53,125 bases of DNA, from positions 1 to 53,125 of the forward strand of contig JAFXUD010000084.1 in NCBI GenBank assembly GCA_017535315.1, in the 5' to 3' direction. This document shows, piece after piece, positions 15,861 through 24,781 of this stretch. A program made the position numbers and the translations under genes. Position 1 is the first letter of the stretch, and each line of letters begins with the position of its first letter. Origin of the DNA: Victivallales bacterium (GTDB taxonomy: Bacteria; Verrucomicrobiota; Lentisphaeria; Oligosphaerales; Oligosphaeraceae). The notes beneath the pieces were generated by a model that was given only the letters and a program-made list of their open reading frames with translations, did no database searches and was not told where the DNA came from.

Positions 15861-18056
15861 ATGATTTTCGGTACCTACGCAGAGGATGAAGCCTATCTCT
15901 GGAAGAAATTCCAGGCGCCCGAATTTGACCCTTCGACTGGCATCGACCAAGATACCGCAGCAAAGGAGATTATAAAATTCGCAGAACTGGACGCGCCGCC
16001 GCCCATCATCAAGGCACGCGCCTTCGAGTTCCTCACGGAGAAGCTGCAGATTGAGGTTGACCCGCACGACTTTTTCCCTGCGTTTGCTTGCTGGAGGCGT
16101 CGCCCATGCCCCATGTCGCCGTTGCTGAGAGAGTTGCAAAAGAGAGTTCCCCTTAGGCAAATAGAACTATGGGGGCTGCTCAACCAGTCGGGCGCATCCA
16201 ACATCTGGATAGACTTCGACCACTCCGTGCCCGAATGGGATGAAATCATCCGCCTCGGCTTCCCTGGCCTGCTCAAAAACGCAATGGACTGGCGCGAGAA
16301 ACACCGCGAAAACGGCACACTGGATGAAAAGATAGATGCTTATTTCGAGGGCATCCGCATCACCTACGAAGCCATCCTGCGCATGTTGGAACGCCTCATC
16401 GAACGCGCCCAAATGCACAAGAACGACCGCTGCGATTTCGTTGCAGCCTCCCTGCTGCGCCTCCACGACGGTCCGCCGCAGAACTTCTTCGACATGCTCC
16501 AGCTTATCTATCTCTATTTCATCTTCAGCGAGCATATCGACCACCTGCAGGTGCGGTCGCTCGGTAACCTGGACTGGATGCTCACCCCCTTCTACGACCG
16601 TGACCTGAAAAACGGCACCTTCACCGACGAGCAGATGCGGGAGATGTTCGACCACTTCTTCATGCAGTGGGGCTCCATCGACAACTACTGGGGGCAGCCC
16701 GTCTATTTCGGCGGAACCAAGGCGGACGGCTCCACGCAAATCAACCATCTGACCTACTGGTTGCTGGAAGAGGCGGCAAAGCTGCATCTTCCCACTCCGA
16801 AAATCCAGATTAAAATCGCGAAGAACACGCCTGACGAATTCATTGACAAGGTCACCGCGCTTATCCGCGACCAGCACCAAAGCATCGTGCTCGTCGGCGA
16901 AGAGGGCATCCGCCACATCATGACCTCCCATGGCCTGACCGAAGAGGACGCGCGCACTTGCTTTATTTCTGGCTGCTATGAGTTCGGCTGCCGTGGCAAG
17001 ATCCATTCGACTGGAACAGGCGTTGGCCATCTCAATATGCTCAAGCCCTTCGAGCTGATCTTCAACAACGGCATCGACAAGCAGACTGGCAAGCCTGTCG
17101 GCGTGGCCATCCCGCCGCTGACTTCTTTGAAGAGCTTCGATGATTTCTACCGCCTCTACATCCGCGAGCTTTTCTGGATTATCGACGCCAATATCAAGGT
17201 GGTGGATGACTTCGAGCAGTATCTTGACTGGATCAATCCCACTAATGTCTTTTCGCCCACCATCCCGAACAGCCTGCGGACGGGACGCGATGCCTTCGCC
17301 ACTGGCAGCGACCTCAATGTCACAAGTATTCTCACCACAGGCTTCGGCTCGGCCATCGACGCGCTCTCCGTCATCGAAGAGCTGGTTTACACGAAAAATG
17401 AGCTCTCACTTGAGAAGATGGCCGCTGCCCTGAACGCCAACTGGGAAGGACACGAAACGCTCCACCGCAGAATCGTCTCCTTCAAGAACCGTTACGGCAA
17501 CGGCATCGCACATGTTGACCGCTTCGCGCAGATGCTATCCAGGAGTATCGGCAGCCACGTCAACGGACGCCCCAACGCCCGTGGCGGCGAGTGGAAAGCC
17601 TCAGTCCACTGCGCCAAGCAGTTCATCCACGAGGGCGCCAAGACAGGTGCCACGCCAGACGGACGCTTCGCAGGCGAAGAAACCTCCAAAAACGCCTCGC
17701 CCGCCATGGGTGCCGACATCAACGGCGTCACCGCCCTCATCCGCTCCGCTCTTGCAATTGACGCGGCCTCCTTCCCTGGCGATTTCCCGCTGGACGTAAT
17801 GATGCATCCCAGCTCAGTCAAGGGAGCCGACGGTTTGGCTGCCTGGCGGAAGCTCATCCGCGTCTATTTCGCGGGCAACGGTGCAGCCATCCACTTCAAC
17901 ATCTTTGATGCCGAGGAACTAAAAGCAGCCCAGAAGAACCCTGAAAAGTACAAGGGGCTCCAAATACGCGTCTGCGGCTGGAACGTCCGCTTCACGGAAA
18001 TGGCCAAGTCCGAGCAGAATATGTATATCCGCCGTGCGGAAAACATCACGCAGTAG
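15861..18056 (+). CDS. Glycyl radical enzyme 2 (paralogue of enzyme 1)
   Basis: A 731-residue glycyl radical enzyme. Thiyl Cys is C372 in SGCYEFGC and the partner Glu is E374. The glycyl site is G706 in RVCGWNVRFTEM, 26 residues from the end. It shares with enzyme 1 the rare CGW loop, the CYE active site, SxVNGRPNARGGEW-type and AFPSGRLAGE/ATPDGRFAGEETSKN blocks, and DVMMHPSSVKG/DIMLHPTSVRG, so the two are duplicates that then diverged. The longer N-terminal half may alter substrate choice or pairing. AGGAG precedes the ATG by 7 nt. It is the last operon gene and ends just before a large family A palindrome. It has no activase of its own. Function inferred to be an elimination reaction; substrate unknown. 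Confidence 0.85.
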   Translation: MIFGTYAEDEAYLWKKFQAPEFDPSTGIDQDTAAKEIIKFAELDAPPPIIKARAFEFLTEKLQIEVDPHDFFPAFACWRRRPCPMSPLLRELQKRVPLRQIELWGLLNQSGASNIWIDFDHSVPEWDEIIRLGFPGLLKNAMDWREKHRENGTLDEKIDAYFEGIRITYEAILRMLERLIERAQMHKNDRCDFVAASLLRLHDGPPQNFFDMLQLIYLYFIFSEHIDHLQVRSLGNLDWMLTPFYDRDLKNGTFTDEQMREMFDHFFMQWGSIDNYWGQPVYFGGTKADGSTQINHLTYWLLEEAAKLHLPTPKIQIKIAKNTPDEFIDKVTALIRDQHQSIVLVGEEGIRHIMTSHGLTEEDARTCFISGCYEFGCRGKIHSTGTGVGHLNMLKPFELIFNNGIDKQTGKPVGVAIPPLTSLKSFDDFYRLYIRELFWIIDANIKVVDDFEQYLDWINPTNVFSPTIPNSLRTGRDAFATGSDLNVTSILTTGFGSAIDALSVIEELVYTKNELSLEKMAAALNANWEGHETLHRRIVSFKNRYGNGIAHVDRFAQMLSRSIGSHVNGRPNARGGEWKASVHCAKQFIHEGAKTGATPDGRFAGEETSKNASPAMGADINGVTALIRSALAIDAASFPGDFPLDVMMHPSSVKGADGLAAWRKLIRVYFAGNGAAIHFNIFDAEELKAAQKNPEKYKGLQIRVCGWNVRFTEMAKSEQNMYIRRAENITQ

Positions 18057-18061
18057 GAGGG

Positions 18062-18235
18062 AGTGGCGACGGCTTCTCGCTAATTCTCCTAAGTTAACGC
18101 CTAATGGGACGGGAGGGACGGGAGAGACGGGAGCGACATAACAAAATGCCTGATGCCATTTCGCTGTCGCTCCCGTCTCTCCCGTCCCTCCCGTCCCCTT
18201 TTAGTTAGGATTATTAGTGTCTCGCCCGTCGCCAC
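18062..18235. repeat. Family A large palindrome with perfect 32-bp arms (A2)
   Basis: Positions 18106-18137 and 18166-18197 are exact reverse complements made of GGGACGGGAG-type units. Outside them the flanks are also mirror-related (GTGGCGACGG... near 18063 and its complement near 18230), so the whole element is about 170 bp. The left arm contains GGGACGGGAGGGACGGG, a canonical G-quadruplex pattern with loops of 2, 1 and 2. The loop, read on the minus strand, contains AAATGGCATCAGG, nearly identical to the loop of the copy at 22968. It follows the glycyl-radical operon and could terminate it. The rest of the 310-bp spacer to 18366 holds only an AT-rich stretch and a 7-codon ORF. Confidence 0.9.
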
Positions 18236-18366
18236 ACCCTACCAAATATGGTCATTTTTTCTTGCCACTTTTTAAGAAAAGTGGTCGTAAAAACTTGCCA
18301 TTTTATCAAAAGAGGATATAGTATTTGGACAAATAGAATTGAAGCCATGAAACTATCGAACAAACA

Positions 18367-19692
18367 ATGAAAAAAGCATTGGAAGAGATACTAGGAGAGT
18401 TTTATGAGAGTGGCATCCAGGACGATGTTCGACCTCGAAGCATCCATTTGTTAGAGAAACCACATTCGATTTCAGTGGTCACGGGAATGCGTCGTACAGG
18501 CAAAACCTATTTAACCTACCTGCGCATGCAGGAGCTTCTGAAATCAGGCATTGCTCTGGAACGCATTGTCCATGTAAGTTTTGACGACGAGCGCCTGAAC
18601 CATTTTTCGGTTGATGACCTGCACCTTATCAATGAACTGCACGCAACGTTTTTTCCAGAGGCGGCACGTCAGAAATGCTGGTTTTTTCTGGATGAGCTTC
18701 AGAATGTCGAAGGCTGGGAACTATATGCGCGGCGGTTGCTGGACACTCCCCAGATTCAATTATGCCTGACAGGTTCTTCCTCGCGGTTGCTTTCAAGTGA
18801 GATAGCCACTCAATTGCGCGGGCGTTCACTGGAAACGGAAGTCTTCCCACTGTCATTTTCCGAGATGTTGACTTACAACGGCATCTTCGCCAAGCTGCCA
18901 TCGCCGCCCTATTCCACCCGCACGATGGGGCAGTTGCGCAATGCGATGAGCCGTTATCTGGAGGAAGGGGGCTTCCCTGATGTGCAGGGCACTCCCCCGA
19001 GGCTTCGCATTCAGATGCTTCAGGGTTATGTTCAAAGCGTCCTCTACAGGGATGTACTAGAACGCCATGAGGTTCCCAGCATACAGGCGTTGCAATATAC
19101 TTTGGACTACCTACTGCACAATTTTGCACGGAAAATCTCCACCCGCGCCATTTCTGGTGCGCTCAAGTTCAACGGCGTTTCAAGCAACCGTGAAGCCATT
19201 GGAGACTATTTGCGTTATTTTCGAGAAGCCTACTTGACCTATCCTGTTTCACTTCGCACGGATTCACAGACTATCCGCAACGCAAATCCCGACAAGTACT
19301 ATCTCGTCGATACGGGATTGCTCCGTGCCATGCAGCCACGAAACGATGCAGAGCGCGGATGGCTACTAGAAAACCTCGTGTTTCTGGCACTGCGACGAGG
19401 CTTCCAGAAAATCGAATACTATAACTGCAAGGAAGGCGGTGAAATCGACTTTTTTGTCACAGACAAATTGACGCATGACAAACGGCTTGTCCAAGTTGCC
19501 TGGGAATTGGAAGACGAGGCAACCTGCAAACGGGAAATCTTAACATTGAAAAATGCCATGCAAGAAACAGGCATTCAGGATGCAACCATCGTAACCTGGG
19601 ATGAAAAAGAGCGCGTTCAAGATGGCGTGCGCATCGTCCCTATGTGGAAATGGGCTCTGGAGGAATCATCCCGACAAGTAGTTGAAATTTAA
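18367..19692 (+). CDS. AAA-type ATPase with C-terminal DUF4143 domain
   Basis: A 441-residue cytosolic ATPase of the AAA_14/DUF4143 group. Walker A is GMRRTGKT (residues 40-47), Walker B CWFFLDE (D109, E110), and a sensor-like segment LTGSSSRLL follows near 138. The C-terminal part holds the DUF4143 region, including YLVDTGLLRAM and ENLVFLALRR, then a PD-(D/E)xK-like stretch GGEIDFFV near residue 356. These proteins are abundant in anaerobes; their role is not settled. Stand-alone gene behind a family A palindrome. No Shine-Dalgarno is obvious; a tiny ORF upstream ends on the start ATG. A second member, only distantly similar, is at 37956-39128. It ends 4 bp inside the convergent YcxB-like gene. 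Confidence 0.85.
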   Translation: MKKALEEILGEFYESGIQDDVRPRSIHLLEKPHSISVVTGMRRTGKTYLTYLRMQELLKSGIALERIVHVSFDDERLNHFSVDDLHLINELHATFFPEAARQKCWFFLDELQNVEGWELYARRLLDTPQIQLCLTGSSSRLLSSEIATQLRGRSLETEVFPLSFSEMLTYNGIFAKLPSPPYSTRTMGQLRNAMSRYLEEGGFPDVQGTPPRLRIQMLQGYVQSVLYRDVLERHEVPSIQALQYTLDYLLHNFARKISTRAISGALKFNGVSSNREAIGDYLRYFREAYLTYPVSLRTDSQTIRNANPDKYYLVDTGLLRAMQPRNDAERGWLLENLVFLALRRGFQKIEYYNCKEGGEIDFFVTDKLTHDKRLVQVAWELEDEATCKREILTLKNAMQETGIQDATIVTWDEKERVQDGVRIVPMWKWALEESSRQVVEI

Positions 19693-20216
19693 TCAGTTAC
19701 AAATCGTAGTAGCTCAGCTGCTTCCTGCGATAATACAGCCTGTGGGAACCAGTAGCACAACTTGTTGTAGCGCAGCAGAATACCTTTGCCTTTCACGACA
19801 GAAATCCTGAAGAAAGACCAGGGAAGCACAAGGGAGGTGCCGAGGGATTCGCCACCAATACCCTCGTCGGTCAGCGTGAAGGAATATTTCTTACCGAGAA
19901 GGCTGCGCTGTTCGCGGCGACGCCAGAAGAGCGAAAGGGGTCTGTGGAAAAGCAGCACGGTTCCCACCAGCAGTTGAATAAGAAATAGGCAGAGCAGAAG
20001 GCGCGCCATCTCTGGAGCACCATCGAAACTGGCGTGAGAAAGACGCCACAACGAGATGCACGCCACCAGCATTAAAACAAAGCCTGCCGCCATGCCGCTG
20101 CATCGACGCAACCGTCCATACGGGCGCGTGTCGAACTCGGCGCAGGCCATATCATCCAGCGTCTCCTGGGTGGCCGTGTATTCGATTTTAAGCGCAACAG
20201 GACTGTCCCCCATCAT
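19689..20216 (-). CDS. YcxB-like membrane protein of unknown function
   Basis: About 175 residues. Two hydrophobic helices near the centre (CSGMAAGFVLMLVACISLW and RLLLCLFLIQLLVGTVLLF) separate a polar N-terminus from a C-terminal beta-rich cytosolic part (SFTLTDEGIGGESLGTSLV, FRISVVKGKGILLRYN). That layout is typical of YcxB-like proteins. I place the start at 20216 (or 20213): GGAG lies 5-8 nt upstream and the mutS stop is 16 nt away. The longer frame to 20291 would overlap mutS and begins with unlikely residues. Probably co-transcribed with mutS; no link to mismatch repair is evident. Confidence 0.6.
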   Translation of the reverse strand: MMGDSPVALKIEYTATQETLDDMACAEFDTRPYGRLRRCSGMAAGFVLMLVACISLWRLSHASFDGAPEMARLLLCLFLIQLLVGTVLLFHRPLSLFWRRREQRSLLGKKYSFTLTDEGIGGESLGTSLVLPWSFFRISVVKGKGILLRYNKLCYWFPQAVLSQEAAELLRFVTD

Positions 20217-20232
20217 ATCGACTCCGCGAAGT

Positions 20233-22737
20233 TTAGAACAGCATGAGCTGGTCGGGATTTTCCTTCTGCTTCTTGTGCTTCGGGCGAGCAAAATGGGGGG
20301 TACCCTCCGTGTTCAAGTCGTCATTCTCCAGGTTGGTCAGCACCTCTTTCGCGCGGGAGATGACCGCCTTCGGCAGGCCCGCCAACTGCGCCACATGGAT
20401 GCCGTAGCTTTTGTCCGCACAGCCCGCCAGGATTTTGCGCGTGAAGGTGATTTTCTCGCCTTGTTCCGTCACATGGACATTGAAGTTGCGAACACCGTTC
20501 TTGGTAATGGCGAGATCGGTCAGCTCGTGGTAGTGGGTGGCGAAAAGGGTGCGCGCCTTGACCTTCTTGTTGTCGTGCAGGTATTCTGCCACGGACCAGG
20601 CGAGGCTCAACCCGTCAAATGTGCTAGTGCCGCGTCCGATTTCATCAAGGATAATAAGACTGGAGGGCGTGGCGTTGTTCAGGATGTTCGCCGTCTCCAC
20701 CATCTCGACCATAAAGGTGCTCTGACCGCGGCTCAGGTCGTCCGCCGCGCCAACGCGCGTGAAGATGCGGTCGGCGAGGCCGATGACCGCATACGAGGCG
20801 GGGATGAAGCTGCCCATCTGCGCCATAAGCGTAATGAGGGCCACCTGGCGGATGTAAGTCGATTTGCCTGCCATATTGGGTCCTGTGATGATGGCAATCT
20901 GCGCGTTCCGCGTATCAAGGTCCACATCGTTTGGCACAAAAGTCTCGTTGGTCATGCGGACCTCCAGGACAGGGTGACGCCCGTCCAGTATCCGCAGCAC
21001 GGGCTCCTCGCTGATTTCGGGGCGGATGTACTGTTGGCGAATGGCAGTTTCCGCCAGGGAGCAAAGCGCGTCCAGCTGTGCAATGGCACGGGCGTTGTTC
21101 TGGATATCGACCGTCTTGCCGCAAATCTCCGTGCGGAGTTGCTGGAAAATCTCGTATTCGAGTGCCATGCTCTTCTCATCGGATCCGATGACCTTGTCCT
21201 CGATTTCCTTGAGTTCGGGGGTAATGTAGCGTTCCGCGCCGACGAGCGTCTGTTTGCGCATATAGTCGTCTGGCACTCTGTCCTGGAAGGCCTTGGTGAC
21301 TTCGATGAAGTAACCAAAGACTTTGGTGTATCGGACCTTGAGGCTCTTGATCCCCGTGCGTTCAATCTCTCGCGCCTGGTATTCGGCAATCCACTGCTTG
21401 CCGTCGGTGGAGGCACGCCGCAGGATGTCCAGTTCGCTATTGTAACCTTCACGGATGATGCCGCCCTCTTTAATGGCTAGCGGCGGCTCATCGACGATGG
21501 CGCGTGCAATGAGGTCCGTGACCTCCTTCTCGTCGGTCATCGTGCTACTCAACTCCGAAAAAAGCTTGGCGGACATAGCGGCAACAACGGCGCGGATACC
21601 AGGTATCTCCTCCAGTCCGCGCCCCAGCACCTGCAAGTCCCTTGCGTTGGCAGTGCCGAGGTTCAGTCGTGCAATGACGCGTTCCAAGTCACGCACGCGC
21701 GCCAGCAGTTCGCGTATCTCGGAGAGCAGCATCGGGTTGGCAACCAACTCGCCCACTGCATCCAGCCTCTCCTCAATCATCGGCTTAGAGCGAAGCGGAC
21801 GCAGAATCCACTCGCGGAGAAGACGTGCACCCATCGGCGTGATGGTCTTGTCCAGCACCGAGAGCAGGGTGTTGCCTTTGCCGTCGGAAAAGATTGGTTC
21901 CACCAGCTCCAGGTTGCGCTGGGAGATGCGGTCGATGGTCATGCAGTCATCCGTATTGTAGCACTGCATGGAGGTGATGTGGTTCAGGTCACGCCGCAGG
22001 CTGTTCTGCACGTAGGAAATCAACGCGCCTGCAGCGGAGACAGCCAGCGTCATGCCACGGCAACCAAAGCCGTCCAGCGAAGCAACATTAAAGTGTCGGC
22101 AGAGGGAATCCCGCGCCATCTCCAAGTCGAATGTCCAGTCATCGACAGTGGTCCACGTCAAGTGCGCTGGTACATCGGGGAAACCCTCCTGAATATATTG
22201 CTCGTGGCAGCCGTTACTGATGATGCACTCCGATGGCTGGAGGCGGTTGAACTCGTTCTCCAAAGCGGATTTTCCCTTGAACTCCGTGACCCTGAAGTCG
22301 CCCGTGCTCAAGTCCATGACGGCAAGCCCGTAGAGTTCCTTGTTCTGCGCCATGGAGATGAGGAAGTTGCTCTGGCCAGAATGGAGCATGGTGTCCTCCA
22401 TGCAGGTGCCAGGGGTGATAATCTGCGTGACATCACGTTTGACGAGCCCCTTCGCCAGCTTGGGGTCCTCCAACTGTTCGGCAATGGCGACCTTGTAGCC
22501 ACCCTCTAGCAGCTTGGTGACGTACGACTTCAAGGCGTGGTATGGCACACCACACATGGGGACGCCCGCTCTTGCCGTGAGAATAACCTCCATCACAGGC
22601 GCGGCGGTCTTGGCGTCATCGAAGAAAAGCTCGTAGAAGTCCCCCATCCTGAAGAGCAGAATCGTCTTCTCGGGGAGTCCCTTCTTGGCCTCCATGTACT
22701 GCCGCATCGCGGGCGTCAACTCTGTCGTGTTTCCCAT
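20233..22737 (-). CDS. mutS: DNA mismatch repair protein MutS
   Basis: Recognises mismatches and small loops in DNA as a dimeric clamp and starts repair. 834 residues, normal for MutS1 (E. coli 853). The N-terminal mismatch-binding domain contains KTILLFRMGDFYELFFDDA (residues 24-42), including the Phe-x-Glu motif that stacks on the mismatch (here Phe-Tyr-Glu). Walker A is ITGPNMAGKST near 616, Walker B LIILDEIGRGTSTFDG near 688, and TLFATHYHEL near 722 is the conserved His region. The final residues QLMLF come just before the YcxB-like gene. The usual partner mutL is not in the window. Confidence 0.97.
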   Translation of the reverse strand: MGNTTELTPAMRQYMEAKKGLPEKTILLFRMGDFYELFFDDAKTAAPVMEVILTARAGVPMCGVPYHALKSYVTKLLEGGYKVAIAEQLEDPKLAKGLVKRDVTQIITPGTCMEDTMLHSGQSNFLISMAQNKELYGLAVMDLSTGDFRVTEFKGKSALENEFNRLQPSECIISNGCHEQYIQEGFPDVPAHLTWTTVDDWTFDLEMARDSLCRHFNVASLDGFGCRGMTLAVSAAGALISYVQNSLRRDLNHITSMQCYNTDDCMTIDRISQRNLELVEPIFSDGKGNTLLSVLDKTITPMGARLLREWILRPLRSKPMIEERLDAVGELVANPMLLSEIRELLARVRDLERVIARLNLGTANARDLQVLGRGLEEIPGIRAVVAAMSAKLFSELSSTMTDEKEVTDLIARAIVDEPPLAIKEGGIIREGYNSELDILRRASTDGKQWIAEYQAREIERTGIKSLKVRYTKVFGYFIEVTKAFQDRVPDDYMRKQTLVGAERYITPELKEIEDKVIGSDEKSMALEYEIFQQLRTEICGKTVDIQNNARAIAQLDALCSLAETAIRQQYIRPEISEEPVLRILDGRHPVLEVRMTNETFVPNDVDLDTRNAQIAIITGPNMAGKSTYIRQVALITLMAQMGSFIPASYAVIGLADRIFTRVGAADDLSRGQSTFMVEMVETANILNNATPSSLIILDEIGRGTSTFDGLSLAWSVAEYLHDNKKVKARTLFATHYHELTDLAITKNGVRNFNVHVTEQGEKITFTRKILAGCADKSYGIHVAQLAGLPKAVISRAKEVLTNLENDDLNTEGTPHFARPKHKKQKENPDQLMLF

Positions 22738-22799
22738 AGATTCGCAGGCTGGTAAAAAAAAGGCGCTCCAGCAATCACTGAAACGCTTCTCAAAGGATA

Positions 22800-22873
22800 T
22801 GGCTGCCTGACCTGGATTCGAACCAAGACAAACTGAACCAGAATCAGTTGTGCTACCATTACACCATCAGGCA
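22800..22873 (-). tRNA. tRNA-Gln (CTG)
   Basis: On the minus strand the acceptor TGCCTGA pairs with TCAGGCA, followed by discriminator G and an encoded CCA (74 nt total). The anticodon arm is ACTGA-TTCTGGT-TCAGT, with anticodon CTG after T33, reading CAG (Gln). The T arm contains GGTTCGAATCC. D loop AATGGTAG is normal. It reads toward mutS. Confidence 0.92.
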
Positions 22874-22895
22874 TTCTTTTTTCAAAACTCCAAAT

Positions 22896-22923
22896 AATAT
22901 AAACTAATCCATGTTCTTTGCAA
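22896..22923 (-). promoter_or_regulatory. Candidate promoter of tRNA-Gln
   Basis: On the minus strand TTGCAA (22918-22923) and TATATT (22896-22901) are 16 bp apart, and the -10 lies 22 nt before the tRNA 5' end. Spacing fits a sigma-70 type promoter, but the -35 matches the consensus only partly. Confidence 0.35.
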
Positions 22924-22967
22924 ACGACTAGGTGAAATTTTTTAATTGCAAGGACAGCTTCTATCTT

Positions 22968-23040
22968 AGGGACAGGAGAGACGGGAGGGACAGAAAAATG
23001 GCATCTGGAACTCTATTTTGTCGCTCCCGTCGCTCCGTCA
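22968..23040. repeat. Family A hairpin (A3) abutting the radical-SAM gene stop
   Basis: GGGACAGGAGAGACGGGAGG at the left and TGTCGCTCCCGTCGCTCC at the right form an imperfect hairpin. The loop includes AAATGGCATCTGG (22996-23008), shared with the loop of A2 in the opposite direction. The right arm starts immediately at the TGA stop of the gene at 23038. Confidence 0.8.
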
Positions 23041-24654
23041 CATCCTTGCCACACCAACGGCCTTGTTAGGGGCTAAAGCACGATTGTAAACAAAATAGAA
23101 CGACTTGAAGCGGACGATATGGCTGCCTGGGCGGGCGGCAACAGAGGTGTCGCCTTCAAGAAGAGAGATGTCAGAAGGCAATTCGGAGACGAAGCTGGCG
23201 CCTTTTGACGGCCCTTCGCCAGGTGTAAAGGCCTCCTTGAGCCAACTGATTGCCAGTTCATCCCGCACATTTTCATTCTCTTTGCAATAATCCGCCAACC
23301 AGAGGAAGCGCCGCTTGAGCTGGGGCGCAGCACCTGTGGTGAAGCCTTGCGATTCAATGTACGCTAGAAAGCTCGCCAAGAAAGCAGAATCCACTGCCGC
23401 CAGACGAAAAGCCTTTTGCAGAGCATCAATGTTGTAGTAAACATCCACCATGCGCGACAGCAGCTTGGAACGCTGCACTTCCGCCAAAGACATGCTCGGC
23501 GTACACATCACGTCATACGGTGGATTAGGGGAGTAGAGTATCTTCAGTTGAGCAGCCTCCTGCTGAAGGCGCGTGCCATAGAGCACCTTGAGCACCTCCA
23601 TCTGAATCTCCGCTGGACCGACTTGAATAAGGCAATGCAAATCCTCCAGCAGGCTTTCATAGCTTTGCTGCGGACAGCCAGAGAGCAAGTCCGCGTGAAC
23701 AGCCAGTTGCGGTATGGAGCAGAGAATGGAAAGTCCATCCAAGGCCCGCTGCGGGGAATCGCAGCGGCCAATAGCCTGAAGCACGTTGCGCTGAAGCGTC
23801 TGGATGCCTGCCTCCAGATGAAGCTGCCCTGGATTTGCAAGACCTAGTTCAGCGCGAATTTCGTCTGTCAGGAAAGCGGGATGAATCTCAATGTGAAAAT
23901 GGATGTCGGCAAACTCTTCGCGGAACATCTTGAGCAGGGCAGTGGCTCTATGCGGCGGCATGTTGAAGGTGCGGTCCAAAAGGCGTATCTCACGCACACC
24001 TTTTGTACGCAGCATCGTTAATTCCGCACGTACATCCTCCAGCGGCTTATAATGCACATGCGAGTTCGCGCTGGTGCAGAAGATGCAACTGTTAGGGCAG
24101 CCACGCGAAGTTTCAACCTGCACAAATGGTTTGCTGACATCGAAGAACTCGTCCATGCAGGGGAAAACACCTTTGGGGAAGTCAAAGCAGGTGGTTTTCG
24201 CCTTAACGCCACCCGTTGCACGGGAGAGAACCTGTGGCATTTCTTGCACGGAACCAACACCATTGGCAAGGCAATCCAGCAGGGGAGGTATGCCACTTTC
24301 ACCGTCGCCCTGACAGACATAGTCAATGGCAGCACAGTCTCGCAGGATTGCCGAAGCCCCTTGCCCCAGACATTCAGGACCGCCGACAACCACCTTGCAG
24401 TCAGGCAGCAATACTTTCACGCGGCACAGCACATCCAGCAGTACCTCCCTGTTGAAAAGATAGGCTGGGGCACAAATAACATCTGGCGCGCCATGCAGGA
24501 TTCGTATGCAAATCTCCGAAACATCGTCCTTGATGGTGGCCGATACATGCGTCCAGATGCAATTCCGCACCTGACTCGCCGCCTGGTGGATGAGCGGCAG
24601 AGCCAGGGAGGAGTGCGAGTAGGACGAGTTGATGGTCAGCCAGGTGATGTTCAT
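23038..24654 (-). CDS. B12-binding-domain radical SAM protein (DUF4080 type)
   Basis: A 538-residue protein with an N-terminal cobalamin-binding-like Rossmann domain (residues 1-130; VICAPAYLFNREVLLDVL and CKVVVGGPECLGQG) and a radical SAM domain whose cluster motif is C186, C190, C193 in SRGCPNSCIFC. RLLDRTFN near 225 is a segment conserved in this group, and the C-terminus fits DUF4080. Homologues are likely methyltransferases or similar radical enzymes acting on unknown substrates; the classical Asp-x-His-x-x-Gly cobalamin motif is not seen, so cobalamin may bind base-off without His or not at all. No Shine-Dalgarno is seen at the ATG. The gene is bracketed by family A hairpins on both sides. 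Confidence 0.8.
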   Translation of the reverse strand: MNITWLTINSSYSHSSLALPLIHQAASQVRNCIWTHVSATIKDDVSEICIRILHGAPDVICAPAYLFNREVLLDVLCRVKVLLPDCKVVVGGPECLGQGASAILRDCAAIDYVCQGDGESGIPPLLDCLANGVGSVQEMPQVLSRATGGVKAKTTCFDFPKGVFPCMDEFFDVSKPFVQVETSRGCPNSCIFCTSANSHVHYKPLEDVRAELTMLRTKGVREIRLLDRTFNMPPHRATALLKMFREEFADIHFHIEIHPAFLTDEIRAELGLANPGQLHLEAGIQTLQRNVLQAIGRCDSPQRALDGLSILCSIPQLAVHADLLSGCPQQSYESLLEDLHCLIQVGPAEIQMEVLKVLYGTRLQQEAAQLKILYSPNPPYDVMCTPSMSLAEVQRSKLLSRMVDVYYNIDALQKAFRLAAVDSAFLASFLAYIESQGFTTGAAPQLKRRFLWLADYCKENENVRDELAISWLKEAFTPGEGPSKGASFVSELPSDISLLEGDTSVAARPGSHIVRFKSFYFVYNRALAPNKAVGVARM

Positions 24655-24687
24655 TGCAGGGTGTGACGATGATGGCTTGTTATAACA

Positions 24688-24764
24688 CCTAAAGGAACGG
24701 GAGAGACGAGAGGGACAGGAGGGACAATACTCTGTCTTTCCCGTCTCTCCTGTCCCTTATTAGG
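24688..24764. repeat. Family A hairpin (A4)
   Basis: The left arm begins CCTAAAGGAACGGGAGAGAC and the right arm ends TCTCCTGTCCCTTATTAGG. The arms pair imperfectly over about 30 bp around a short AT loop. The CCTAA/TTAGG outer ends resemble those of A2. It occupies the gap between the radical-SAM start and the dehydroquinase stop. Confidence 0.8.
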
Positions 24765-24781
24765 CTAAAACCACATCATTG

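Noticed and set aside
18367-19692. DUF4143 ATPases as part of an anti-phage system
   Set aside because: Neither copy has nuclease, helicase or toxin partners nearby, so there is no support beyond the fold.
20056-21480. 474-residue plus-strand frame opposite mutS
   Set aside because: It overlaps a complete mutS with all motifs; the frame arises from GC-rich codon positions.
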